This document shows positions 33,028 through 41,104 of a DNA stretch of 64,000 bases, in pieces. Under the pieces are notes generated by a model. The model made no database searches and was not told where the DNA came from. It saw only the letters and a list, made by a program, of their open reading frames with translations. Numbering within the stretch: position 1 is the stretch's first letter; every line of letters starts with the position of its first letter. Made by a program: the position numbers and the translations under genes. Origin of the DNA: Corynebacterium aquatimens. GTDB taxonomy: Bacteria; Actinomycetota; Actinomycetes; Mycobacteriales; Mycobacteriaceae. The stretch lies in assembly GCF_030408395.1 (NCBI RefSeq), contig NZ_CP046980.1, positions 1,178,001 through 1,242,000 of the forward strand, given 5' to 3'.

Positions 33028-34656
33028 GTGATTGTGACCAATGACCTTGAAGTCCGCGTCGGCGCGCGTACGCTGCTTAACGCACCGGGCCAGCACCTCC
33101 GCGTGCAGGCTGGCGACCGGATTGGTCTTGTTGGTCGCAACGGTGCGGGCAAGACGACGACGATGAGGATCTTGTCGGGGGAGACTGAACCGTATGGTGG
33201 GTCGGTGACGCGTTCGGGGGAGATTGGCTACCTTCCGCAGGATTCGCGCGAAGGAAACATTGAACAGACGGCTCGTGATCGTGTGCTTTCTGCGCGTGGG
33301 CTTGATCAGATTCGCAGCTCCATGGACCGCCAGCAGGAGATCATGGAGATCTCCGATGGCTCCAAGCGCGACGCTGCGATCCGCAAGTACTCCCGCCTAG
33401 AGGAGCGCTTTCAGGCCCTCGGCGGCTACGAGGCCGATGCAGAAGCGGCGCAGATCTGCGATAACCTCGGCCTCCCGTCGCGCATTCTCGACCAGCCGCT
33501 GAAAACACTGTCAGGGGGTCAGCGCCGTCGCGTCGAGCTCGCGCAGATTCTCTTCGCAGCTAACGCGGGGGCGGGTAAGTCCACCACCACGCTGCTTCTC
33601 GACGAACCTACCAACCACCTCGACGCCGACTCCATCACCTGGCTGCGCGACTTCCTGTCCAAGCACGACGGCGGGTTGATCATGATCTCCCACGACGTGG
33701 AGCTTCTCGACCAGGTCTGCAACAAGATCTGGTTCTTGGACGCCGTGCGCGCTGAAGCCGACGTCTACAACATGGGCTTTTCCAAGTACAAGGATGCCCG
33801 TGCAGAAGACGAGGCCCGCCGCCGCCGCGAGCGCGCGAACGCGGAGAAGAAAGCAAGCGCATTGCAGAAGCAGGCCGCCAAACTTGGCGCAAAGGCCACG
33901 AAAGCTGCGGCCGCCAAGCAGATGCTCGCCCGCGCTGACCGAATGATGAACGAACTCGATGAGGTCCGGGTCGCGGACAAGGTGGCGTCGATTAGCTTCC
34001 CGGAGCCCGCGCCGTGCGGAAAGACTCCGCTGTTTGGCAAAGGCTTGACCAAGATGTACGGCTCGCTGGAGGTCTTCGCGGGCGTTGACTTGGCCATTGA
34101 CAAGGGCTCGCGCGTGGTCGTCCTGGGCACCAACGGCGCGGGCAAAACAACGCTGCTGAAACTCCTCGCCGGGGTCGAGCGCACCGACGGCGAAGGCGGG
34201 CTTGTCACCGGCCACGGCCTCAAACTCGGTTACTTCGCCCAGGAGCACGACACGATCGACCCCGACAAGTCCGTGTGGGAGAACACGATCCAGGCGTGCC
34301 CCGACGCCGGCCAGCAGGACCTGCGCGGCTTGCTCGGCGCGTTCATGTTCAGCGGCGACAAGCTCGAACAACCCGCAGGCACACTGTCGGGCGGTGAAAA
34401 GACGCGCCTCTCGCTCGCCACGCTCGTCTCATCGCGCGCGAACGTGCTGCTTCTCGACGAACCGACCAACAACCTGGATCCCCAGTCCCGCGAGCAGGTC
34501 CTCGACGCGCTGAAGACCTACACGGGCGCCGTCGTGCTGGTCACCCACGACCCCGGCGCGGTCAAGGCGCTAGAACCCGAACGCGTGATCATCATGCCCG
34601 AGGGCGATGAGGACATCTGGAGCGACGACTACATGGAGATCGTCGAACTCGCCTAG
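33028..34656 (+). CDS. ABC-F family ATPase
   Basis: The 542-residue protein has two nucleotide-binding domains and no membrane segments: Walker A GRNGAGKTTTMRI near residue 36 and GTNGAGKTTLLKL near 370, signatures LSGGQRRRVELA and LSGGEKTRLSLA, and a charged interdomain linker rich in Arg/Lys/Ala around 255-310. ABC-F proteins act on the ribosome in translation control or antibiotic protection. GTG 33028 lies 8 nt after TACACT, suggesting a leaderless message. Upstream, 32882-33027 shows no gene. Confidence 0.92.
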   Translation: MIVTNDLEVRVGARTLLNAPGQHLRVQAGDRIGLVGRNGAGKTTTMRILSGETEPYGGSVTRSGEIGYLPQDSREGNIEQTARDRVLSARGLDQIRSSMDRQQEIMEISDGSKRDAAIRKYSRLEERFQALGGYEADAEAAQICDNLGLPSRILDQPLKTLSGGQRRRVELAQILFAANAGAGKSTTTLLLDEPTNHLDADSITWLRDFLSKHDGGLIMISHDVELLDQVCNKIWFLDAVRAEADVYNMGFSKYKDARAEDEARRRRERANAEKKASALQKQAAKLGAKATKAAAAKQMLARADRMMNELDEVRVADKVASISFPEPAPCGKTPLFGKGLTKMYGSLEVFAGVDLAIDKGSRVVVLGTNGAGKTTLLKLLAGVERTDGEGGLVTGHGLKLGYFAQEHDTIDPDKSVWENTIQACPDAGQQDLRGLLGAFMFSGDKLEQPAGTLSGGEKTRLSLATLVSSRANVLLLDEPTNNLDPQSREQVLDALKTYTGAVVLVTHDPGAVKALEPERVIIMPEGDEDIWSDDYMEIVELA

Positions 34657-34667
34657 GCACGTAGTCT

Positions 34668-34695
34668 CTGGGCCCGAGTTTGGGGCCCAGTTTCT
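34668..34695. terminator. Terminator after the ABC-F gene
   Basis: CTGGGCCC (34668-34675) pairs perfectly with GGGCCCAG (34683-34690), followed by TTTCT. It lies between converging genes. Confidence 0.7.
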
Positions 34696-34706
34696 AGCCC
34701 CAGTAC

Positions 34707-35342
34707 TTAGTCTTCCTTGACCGGCACTTCCCAGCGAAGGTTCTGAAGCCTAATCCGCTGATCCAGAGTTCCATCCCACTCCGGGACGAAGCCGCATTCG
34801 GTGAGGGTCTCGAACACCTGGCGGCCAATCGCCACTGCAGCGTCCTCATCCTCCGCATCGATGCCGAAGTAACCGATGTAGAGTTCGCCCGATTCAATGA
34901 GGCGCGCGACGTCCTGCATGTGGCAGTAGGCGTACCCGTTGTAGCCGAGTTCTTCCGCGCGCTCGGCGCCCTCGACGGCACCCTCGTGCGCATCGAAGCC
35001 TTCGTTGAAGGAAAACGCGATGCTGCGCTCGCCCAGTTCCCTTTCAAAGAGCTCGAGGCGGAGCGCATCTTCGGACGGCTTGGTTACTACGCGGCGGTAC
35101 TCGGCCACCACTTCGTCGATAACCGCCTGCAGGTCGTCGGGCTTGGGCTCATCGCCGCGCATGGCTTCCCACTCGTCTTCGATCTCAAACTCGTCTTCAA
35201 AAGCGTAGGCAACCTCAGACAGTGGGGTGCCCATCGCAAGCTGAAGGCAGATATCGTTTTCAAGCTTCTCCGCTTCCGGGTAGCTGGTGGACGGCGGGAA
35301 CTTGCTGGTGAACATGGCGTGTGAAACAGCGTTATCAGTCAT
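34707..35342 (-). CDS. DUF6891-like cytoplasmic protein
   Basis: The 211-residue acidic protein starts at ATG 35342, 6 nt after TATACT, indicating leaderless initiation; the frame runs 18 codons further upstream. The segment FNEGFDAHEGAVEGAERAEE, followed by YAYCHMQDVARLIESGELYI and a C-terminal WDGTLDQRIRLQNLRW, resembles the DUF6891 family. No catalytic motif is evident. Function unknown. It is divergent from the Tat-exported phosphoesterase. Confidence 0.65.
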   Translation of the reverse strand: MTDNAVSHAMFTSKFPPSTSYPEAEKLENDICLQLAMGTPLSEVAYAFEDEFEIEDEWEAMRGDEPKPDDLQAVIDEVVAEYRRVVTKPSEDALRLELFERELGERSIAFSFNEGFDAHEGAVEGAERAEELGYNGYAYCHMQDVARLIESGELYIGYFGIDAEDEDAAVAIGRQVFETLTECGFVPEWDGTLDQRIRLQNLRWEVPVKED

Positions 35343-35425
35343 GCCAGCAGTATAAAACGCAGTCGCCTGACCCTGCCGGGTGCTTTCCGCAGGCACAACC
35401 GTGCAATTCGGGTTAGGCTTCGAAC

Positions 35426-36913
35426 GTGACTGAGTCCTCGTTTTCGCGGCGTAGTTTCTTCAAGGCATCAGCGTTGGCCGGTGCTTCGGTGACGATGGGA
35501 GCTGCGGTTGCACATGCGCAATCCAGTTCGTCGTCGGTGCGGCGGCCAAATAGGCCGTCGTCAAGCTTGTACCCCGCGGATCTGCACATCGTGACCTTGA
35601 CCGAAGAATCGGTGACTTTGTCGTGGACTTCGTACACCCACGCGCACCTGCCGTATTTCATTGAGCAGGTGCCGGTGCCGACGGATTCGGAGGTCTACAT
35701 TCGTCTGGCTGATGCGCCGCGTAGCGCGCTGACCCAGGTGCACTATGACCCGACGCCGCGCACGTATCACCAGGTCACCATCGACGGGCTGGAGCCGGGG
35801 CGGTCGTACTACTTTGAGGCGCGCAGCGATGGCGTTCGCGCGGTACCGAACTTGATCAGCACGTCAATCATTGACCCCATGACGCGTGACGGCGTGTTCA
35901 CAACGCTGACGCCGCCGCCGGGGGAGTACGTGCAAACGGTGGTGGTGCTCAATGACACGCACGTGGGGCTGGGCGAGCACCTCGTGAAGGGCACTGGGGA
36001 GACGCCGTACAGCTACTTCGTGCTGGAAGACTCGTTGAAAGAGATCGCGGCGCTTGCGCCGTCGGCGGTGGTGATCAACGGCGATGTCACCTCTGAGGGA
36101 CGCCCGCATGAGCTGCGCGTCGCACGCAGGCTTCTCGACGCCTACGGTAAAGAAAAACAGGACTACTTCTTAACCCGCGGCAACCACGACCGCCCACACC
36201 GCGGCAGTGAGGACCCGCGGGCGAACTATGAATCGGGCACGGTTCTTGCGCCGGAACTCGCACGGGGCACAGCGGAGACAAGCTCGGCGAAGTATGCGGC
36301 GGATCCGTTCTACGACAACGTGAACGACTTCTTTGACCTGCCGTACCAGCAGATGTGGGCAACGCGGAAGGGAAATCTGCGCCTCATCGGCCTTGATTCT
36401 GCGGACGCGAACAATCCCGCTGGCGGCACGATGCACGACGAGCAGCTCGCCGCGTTCGAAGCCGAGTTGCAGTCAGATCCTCACCTTCCCACGATCTGTT
36501 TCACGCACCACCCGCTGACGCGCCAGCAAGCGCTCACGGCCTTTGGTTCGCGGCCGTTCCTGTTGGACAAGCGCAGCGCTACGCGCGTTGAGGAGCTCGA
36601 GGCGGCAGTGCCGGGGGTCTTCGCCCACTACAGCGGCCACACGCACCGCGGGCGGCGGAGCAAAGGCCACATCGCGACGAACGTCGATTTCATCGAGGCG
36701 CCAGCTTCCGGCGAGTACCCCGACACGTACACCGTTGTGAAGTTCTACACCGGCGGTTTCACGCAGACTACACACCGCCCCGACACGGAGCGCGTCCGCG
36801 GCCGCATGGTCCCGGAGCGCTGGTCGTCGCACGGCGTCTTGCCAGAGGGCACGCTGTATCGCACCGACCACCGCAACTTTACGGTTGTGCGGGATCTCTC
36901 CGCACTTGCTTAA
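35426..36913 (+). CDS. Tat-exported metallophosphoesterase with fibronectin-like N-terminal domain
   Basis: The 495-residue protein has a twin-arginine signal (SRRSFFKASALAGASV, cleavage near AHA-QS). Residues 50-130 look like the fibronectin-like domain of purple acid phosphatases (ADLHIVTLTEESVTLSWTSY). The calcineurin-like core shows LNDTHVG, INGDVTSEG, TRGNHDR, FTHHPL and YSGHTHRG, supplying the expected metal ligands. It probably hydrolyses an extracellular phosphoester; the substrate is unknown. GTG 35426 is 6 nt after TAGGCT. Its stop shares TTAA with the converging amidotransferase stop. Confidence 0.88.
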   Translation: MTESSFSRRSFFKASALAGASVTMGAAVAHAQSSSSSVRRPNRPSSSLYPADLHIVTLTEESVTLSWTSYTHAHLPYFIEQVPVPTDSEVYIRLADAPRSALTQVHYDPTPRTYHQVTIDGLEPGRSYYFEARSDGVRAVPNLISTSIIDPMTRDGVFTTLTPPPGEYVQTVVVLNDTHVGLGEHLVKGTGETPYSYFVLEDSLKEIAALAPSAVVINGDVTSEGRPHELRVARRLLDAYGKEKQDYFLTRGNHDRPHRGSEDPRANYESGTVLAPELARGTAETSSAKYAADPFYDNVNDFFDLPYQQMWATRKGNLRLIGLDSADANNPAGGTMHDEQLAAFEAELQSDPHLPTICFTHHPLTRQQALTAFGSRPFLLDKRSATRVEELEAAVPGVFAHYSGHTHRGRRSKGHIATNVDFIEAPASGEYPDTYTVVKFYTGGFTQTTHRPDTERVRGRMVPERWSSHGVLPEGTLYRTDHRNFTVVRDLSALA

Positions 36914-37650
36914 CGACGGTACCGATCAGCGAAGTTCTTCAAAATCAAGTTGTTAGCCGTGTAGTCGCCGTCGTAGGAGTGCGCGATCTGGCTCTCAAAC
37001 GTTTCGTGCGAGGTGTAGCCCAAGTGCGCGTACAACCGCAGGCGGAACTCCAAGGTTTCTGCGCGCAGCTCGGGGTGGAACTGGGTGGCATAGACGTTTT
37101 GTCCAACACGGAACATCTGGATCGGGCAGGCCTCACCGGTGGCGAGAATGGTGATGCGGGGATCGTCGGGAAGCGTGTGCAGCGCTTCTTTGTGGCCCAC
37201 GATGGTGTCAAACTTGTGCGAGACGCCCTCGAACAGCGGGTCGTCAACGCCGTCGTCAGTGACAGTGATCTGGACCATTCCGGCTTCCTCCGCGTAGTCG
37301 TCGCTAACGCGTGCCCCAATCGCCGTGCCGATCGCGCCGATGCCGTAGCAGGCTCCCATGACGGGGAAGTCGCGGTCAATGGCCTCGGCGATCAACGTGC
37401 CGATTTCACGCTCCACCCGCAGCTGCAGCGGCGACTTCATCAACTCAAGGTTGTTGAAGGGACTCCCGCCGAGCAGGATGCCCGAGTAGTCGTCCAAGTT
37501 GATCCGCCCCAGGGGTTCTTGCTCCAAGCGATGCTGTTCGATCGCGCCTTTGGGAACCTGCATCGCACGGGTGAAGCTATCAAGCTCTTCGCTGGCCGCA
37601 GCATCTTCGGGGCGCGTACTCAGCAGGAGAAACGGGTAGGGCGTAGTCAC
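36910..37650 (-). CDS. Class I glutamine amidotransferase-like protein, copy 1
   Basis: The 246-residue protein has the class I GATase nucleophile MGACYGIGAI and the His/Glu region ATQFHPEL. Homologues include GMP synthase-like amidotransferases of unknown acceptor. GTG 37650 lies 7 nt after TAGATT and aligns with the start of copy 3; an upstream TTG at 37674 is less likely. It is divergent from a 77-residue membrane protein. It is one of three related genes within 7 kb (others at 39161 and 42859). Confidence 0.88.
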   Translation of the reverse strand: MTTPYPFLLLSTRPEDAAASEELDSFTRAMQVPKGAIEQHRLEQEPLGRINLDDYSGILLGGSPFNNLELMKSPLQLRVEREIGTLIAEAIDRDFPVMGACYGIGAIGTAIGARVSDDYAEEAGMVQITVTDDGVDDPLFEGVSHKFDTIVGHKEALHTLPDDPRITILATGEACPIQMFRVGQNVYATQFHPELRAETLEFRLRLYAHLGYTSHETFESQIAHSYDGDYTANNLILKNFADRYRR

Positions 37651-37721
37651 CTGTGTCAATCTAGTCGGGATCAAGCGCGCGACCTAAATCGCCCGCCACA
37701 AAAAAGCGTAGAATCTAGGAC

Positions 37722-37955
37722 ATGAATCCGATTAAGTCATTCCGCGATATTTGGAAGTCCCTCAACTCGAAGCAGAAGACCACCGCAGGTGTCTTCGGCG
37801 CCATCGACCTCGCAGCCAAAGGCTTCGCTCTGCGCGATCTCGCCCGCACCGACTCGAAGAAGATCCGCGGGCCGAAGTGGCTGTGGAGCACCATCATCGG
37901 TGTAGTCAACACATTCGGCTGGCTGGCCTACTTCCTCATCGGCAAAAAGCGCTAA
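37722..37955 (+). CDS. Small single-span membrane protein, intact copy
   Basis: The 77-residue protein has a basic N-terminus (MNPIKSFRDIWKSLNSKQK) and two hydrophobic stretches, the second being IIGVVNTFGWLAYFLIGKK. It resembles small corynebacterial proteins with a PLD-nuclease N-terminal-like membrane anchor, but I assign no function. ATG 37722 is 7 nt after TAGAAT, so it is probably leaderless. The next gene begins 5 nt downstream. A truncated relative lies at 39778-39840. Confidence 0.75.
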   Translation: MNPIKSFRDIWKSLNSKQKTTAGVFGAIDLAAKGFALRDLARTDSKKIRGPKWLWSTIIGVVNTFGWLAYFLIGKKR

Positions 37956-37960
37956 GCCTC

Positions 37961-38614
37961 ATGGCTCCCGACTTTACTGAGCAGGACGCCAGATACGTCC
38001 TCGTGATCGGCGCAGGCGGAAAGGTGAGCGCGCACAGCGTCCCCAAACTCGTCGACGCAGGGCACAAGGTCGCAGGTCTCGTGCGCAACCCAGAGCACGC
38101 ACGCTCGCTTATCGACGATCGAGCAACAGCCATCGTCCGCGACATCACTGACATGGACGAAGAGGATTGGGCCCGGTTGATCACGCCGTTCGACACGGTG
38201 GTGTGGTCGGCGGGCGCTGGCGGGGGAGACCCGGAGCGTACCTATAAGGTCGACAGGGACGCGGCGATGACGCTGCTTGACGCCATGGAGGAGCTCGGGG
38301 AGTTCGCGCCGAAACTGGTCATGGTGTCCTTTGCCGGGGCTTCCACTGCGGTCGCAGACGATGACGGGAGCAGCTGGTATGCGTACGTGGAGGCGAAAAA
38401 GGCCGTCGATAAGCGATTGCTTGCGTCGGAGCTTGACTACGTGATCCTGGGGCCGACGCGGTTGACCGATGAACCCGCGGGCGGCATGAACGTTCTCGGC
38501 GAGGAGCGGCCGGCGGATTCCACCACCTCGCGCGAGCTCGTTGCCAACATCATCGTTGAGGCCGTGGATCTTGGCGGGTTGTCGCCGAACCCCTTCGAAT
38601 TTGAGGACGCCTAA
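37961..38614 (+). CDS. NAD(P)-binding SDR/NmrA-like protein
   Basis: The 217-residue Rossmann protein has VLVIGAGGKVSAHSVPKLVD near the N-terminus, a GxxGxxG-like loop, VVWSAGAGGG at the equivalent of the NAG motif, and AYVEAKKAVD carrying the Tyr-x-x-x-Lys pair. It resembles atypical SDR NAD(P)H-binding proteins of the YwnB/BVR-B type. Start is ATG 37961. Its last 36 nt, encoding SPNPFEFEDA, recur perfectly at 42817. It is followed by the DUF421 gene after 5 nt. Confidence 0.88.
   Translation: MAPDFTEQDARYVLVIGAGGKVSAHSVPKLVDAGHKVAGLVRNPEHARSLIDDRATAIVRDITDMDEEDWARLITPFDTVVWSAGAGGGDPERTYKVDRDAAMTLLDAMEELGEFAPKLVMVSFAGASTAVADDDGSSWYAYVEAKKAVDKRLLASELDYVILGPTRLTDEPAGGMNVLGEERPADSTTSRELVANIIVEAVDLGGLSPNPFEFEDA
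38579..38614 (+). repeat. 36-bp exact direct repeat, copy A
   Basis: The 3' end of the SDR-like gene, starting TTGTCGCCGAACCCC and ending GAGGACGCCTAA, is identical to 42817-42852. This copy is within the intact gene. Confidence 0.95.
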
Positions 38615-38619
38615 AGCGG

Positions 38620-39156
38620 GTGGAGAACATCTTTTACAACGACTGGTCCACCATCGGTGTCACCGCAGCCAAGGGTGTGCTGATCTACATCGCATTGATC
38701 GCGATGCTGCGCATCAGCGGTAAGCGCTCACTGTCGAAGTTCAACATCTTCGATTTCGTGATCACCATCGCCATCGGATCTATTTTCGCGTCCACCCTGA
38801 CCAGTAACGACGTGAAGCTGGCTCAGGCCGTCACCGCGATTGTCGTGCTTCTGGGCGGGCAATACTTGATTTCTAAACTGGCCTTGCGCTCTGAGTCCTT
38901 CGAGAAGTTGGTGAAGTCCGATCCAGCGTTGCTCTTCTACTCCGGCGAATTCAACGATGAGACGATGAAGAACGAGCGAGTGACGAGGCGAGAGGTGCTG
39001 CAAGCGGTGAGCGGCAGCGGTTCGTCGTGCATGGACGACGTGGCGGCGGTCATCTTGGAGACGGACGGCACGATTTCGGTGATCGGCGCTGCGGACGGCG
39101 CCGCCCCGAGGAGGAACGAGCTTTTCGATTCCGTGAAGCGGAACCCAGAAGCCTAA
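38620..39156 (+). CDS. DUF421 (YetF-like) membrane protein
   Basis: The 178-residue protein has three N-terminal membrane helices and a soluble DUF421 domain. The family signature LRISGKRSLSKFNIFDFVIT lies near residue 31 and IAIGSIFAS follows. YetF-type proteins are of unknown function, sometimes linked to spore or envelope processes. GTG 38620 is 5 nt after the SDR-like gene, consistent with a shared transcript. It converges with the truncated amidotransferase. Confidence 0.9.
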   Translation: MENIFYNDWSTIGVTAAKGVLIYIALIAMLRISGKRSLSKFNIFDFVITIAIGSIFASTLTSNDVKLAQAVTAIVVLLGGQYLISKLALRSESFEKLVKSDPALLFYSGEFNDETMKNERVTRREVLQAVSGSGSSCMDDVAAVILETDGTISVIGAADGAAPRRNELFDSVKRNPEA

Positions 39157-39160
39157 CCCG

Positions 39161-39778
39161 CTAACGCCGGTAACGCCGAGCGAAATTGGCCAGAATCTGA
39201 TTGTTGGCGGAGTAGTCGTAGTCGTAAGCCTTGGCGATCTGGGTCTCGAATGTCTCATGCGACGTGTAGCCCAGGTGCGCGTACAGGCGCAGGCGGAATT
39301 CCAGCGCCTCGGCGGTGAGCTCCGGGTGGAACTGCGTGGCGTAGACGTTCTTACCGACTCGGAACATCTGGGTCGGGCAAGCGTCACCGGTGACGAGGAC
39401 GGACACGCGGGGGTCCTCGGGAAGTGCGGCGAGCGCCTCTTTGTGCCCGACACGCGTGTCGAATGTCGGGGGCGTTGCGCCCAAAACGGCATCCTCGGCC
39501 TCAGCGCGGGAGACCGTGATCGGGCCCGCCTCCTCGGCGTGCTCGTCCGACAACGTCGCACCGATGACCGTCCTGATTGCCCCAATGCCGTAGCACGCGC
39601 CCATTACAGGGAAGTCCCGGTCGATGCATTCGGCGATGAGAGTGCCGATCTCGCGCTCGACACGCAGCTGCAAGGGCGACTTACGTAGTTCCAGGTTATT
39701 GAACGGGCTGCCGCCCAACAGCACGCCCGAATACTCCTCGAGGTCGACGCGGCCGAGTTCGGCGCGCTCGAGGCGCCG
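39161..39778 (-). pseudogene. Class I glutamine amidotransferase, copy 2, 5'-truncated
   Basis: From VLLGGSPFNNLELRKSPLQL onward the protein parallels copy 1 at about 70-75% identity, with MGACYGIGAI and ATQFHPEL intact. Homology continues 18 codons upstream of the best start (RRLERAELGRVDLEEYSG) and then stops at TGA (39779-39781), where the sequence becomes the end of a different gene. About 60 N-terminal residues of copy 1 are absent. A shortened protein could be made from GTG 39724, but loss of the first strand and helix probably breaks the fold. Confidence 0.85.
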
Positions 39779-39840
39779 TCATCGGCGCTGTGAACACGAT
39801 TGGCTGGCTGAGCTACTTCATCGTGGGCAAGAAGTACTAA
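39778..39840 (+). pseudogene. 3' remnant of the small membrane protein gene
   Basis: Twenty codons reading VIGAVNTIGWLSYFIVGKKY then TAA match the end of the 77-residue protein at 37722 (IIGVVNTFGWLAYFLIGKK). The 5' portion is missing. It abuts the broken amidotransferase back to back, reproducing the order at 36910-37955 with roughly 0.4 kb deleted. Confidence 0.85.
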
Positions 39841-40427
39841 CTTCCGCCGGCATAGAAGCGGACGCGGCGCACCGGCTGCGTCCGTTTTTTCTGCCAGGGG
39901 TAGGTGTCTTCGGCGGCGTCGATAGGCTCAAGGAGCGTTAGCAGCGTGTCGGTGCCTGCCGGTCCGCCAAGGGTGAGCTCGTTGTCGCCCACCACCGTTT
40001 CGGACGTGTGGTTGCGCGACTGCGTCTGTGAGGCGATGATGTCCCGCGGGATTTCTGCGAATACTTTCCGGCCGCGGCGCAGCACCAGCGTTTTGTCGTC
40101 GCTGTAGGAGGGGCGGATGCGTTCGCTGGCGATGAGCGCCCAGATGAACACAATGCCCCACACCGACAGCAGCAGCGCGACGATCCGGAGCGCACCGTCG
40201 GGCAGCATCAGGTGGACGACGACGAGTTCGACGAGGAGCACCACGGTGAACATCGCGACTAACTGGAGCCGACCGGGCTGGTGCGGGAATGCGTGGGCGC
40301 CGTCGGGGACGAGCGTGGTGCCGCGCACCCACCTCACGAGGTCCCGGTAAAGGTTCCATTCGTACTGTGCTGCCCGCACGCCAGGGTGCCGGCGCGCGAG
40401 CGCCCAGACCTTACGCACGGAACTCAC
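39837..40427 (-). CDS. Membrane protein of unknown function
   Basis: The 196-residue protein has two adjacent membrane helices (LVAMFTVVLLVELVVVHLML and IVALLLSVWGIVFIWALIA), followed by a soluble domain of about 100 residues that recalls bacterial PH-like modules (LVLRRGRKVFAEIPRDIIAS) but is not assignable with confidence. It overlaps the 3' end of the MerR gene by 17 nt and should be translated with it, so the regulator may control it. Confidence 0.75.
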   Translation of the reverse strand: MSSVRKVWALARRHPGVRAAQYEWNLYRDLVRWVRGTTLVPDGAHAFPHQPGRLQLVAMFTVVLLVELVVVHLMLPDGALRIVALLLSVWGIVFIWALIASERIRPSYSDDKTLVLRRGRKVFAEIPRDIIASQTQSRNHTSETVVGDNELTLGGPAGTDTLLTLLEPIDAAEDTYPWQKKRTQPVRRVRFYAGGS

Positions 40428-41064
40428 CGGCGAGCTTCTCTAGGGCTGTTTGCTGCGCAGCCTGCCACCCAGTATCCGCCGCGGTCAGCGGCAGATCCCC
40501 CGGCACGAGCGTGTCAGCGACGCCGCGCATGAGTCCGCGCGGCACAAGCTCCACAAGCTTGTCGACGTCCCCCGCCTCCCACGCCCGCGCGAACTCCCCC
40601 GTCGCAGCGACGCAGGCTGGGTCCGCGAGATTGTTGCGCAGCGTCGCCCATGTCGCGGGCGTGGCCACTCCCGCCAAAGCCATGAGGTCGAAGCTCTCGA
40701 TCTCGCCGCGGGTGATATCTGTGTCGCCGAGCACCTCGACGAAGGTTGTGCGCAGATCGTCCGGCATCCCCAGTGGTGACTCCCGCAGCGCCACCAACCG
40801 GTTGCGTTGGCGGGTGAGGTGGGCGAGCTGGGCGTCGATAAGCTCGAGCGACCTGTCGATGGCGTCGGGGGAGTGTAGGTGGGAGAGGGGGACGCCGGCG
40901 TCGATAAGCGCGCGGGCGCGCAGCACCTCCGCAAGATCGCGCATCGAGTAGTCGCGGTAATTGCCCGGCGTGCGCGAAGGCTCCGGGACGGCGCCGGTTT
41001 CGTGCAGGTGGCGGATGGCGCGCACGGAACAGCCAGCGGCGCGGGCCACGTCGGAAATCTTCAT
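40411..41064 (-). CDS. MerR-family transcriptional regulator
   Basis: The 217-residue protein has an N-terminal MerR helix-turn-helix (MKISDVARAAGCSVRAIRHL, then YSMRDLAEVLRARALIDAGV), a coiled linker (ELIDAQLAHLTRQRNRLVAL) and a C-terminal domain of about 110 residues without clustered cysteines, arguing against a metal sensor and for an organic-ligand or stress sensor. ATG 41064 lies 6 nt after a -10 element in a promoter with 19-bp spacing, consistent with autoregulation. Confidence 0.88.
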   Translation of the reverse strand: MKISDVARAAGCSVRAIRHLHETGAVPEPSRTPGNYRDYSMRDLAEVLRARALIDAGVPLSHLHSPDAIDRSLELIDAQLAHLTRQRNRLVALRESPLGMPDDLRTTFVEVLGDTDITRGEIESFDLMALAGVATPATWATLRNNLADPACVAATGEFARAWEAGDVDKLVELVPRGLMRGVADTLVPGDLPLTAADTGWQAAQQTALEKLAGEFRA

Positions 41065-41070
41065 GGCACC

Positions 41071-41101
41071 AGTGTGAACTATGACGCCGCGTGAGGGTCA
41101 A
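41071..41101 (-). promoter_or_regulatory. MerR-type promoter with 19-bp spacer
   Basis: On the minus strand, TTGACC (41101-41096) and CACACT (41076-41071) are separated by exactly 19 bp. The spacer contains CTCACGC and GCGTCAT as partial inverted repeats. A 19-bp spacer is the known hallmark of promoters activated by MerR proteins. The -10 is 6 nt from the ATG, so the message is leaderless. Confidence 0.65.
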
Positions 41102-41104
41102 GCC

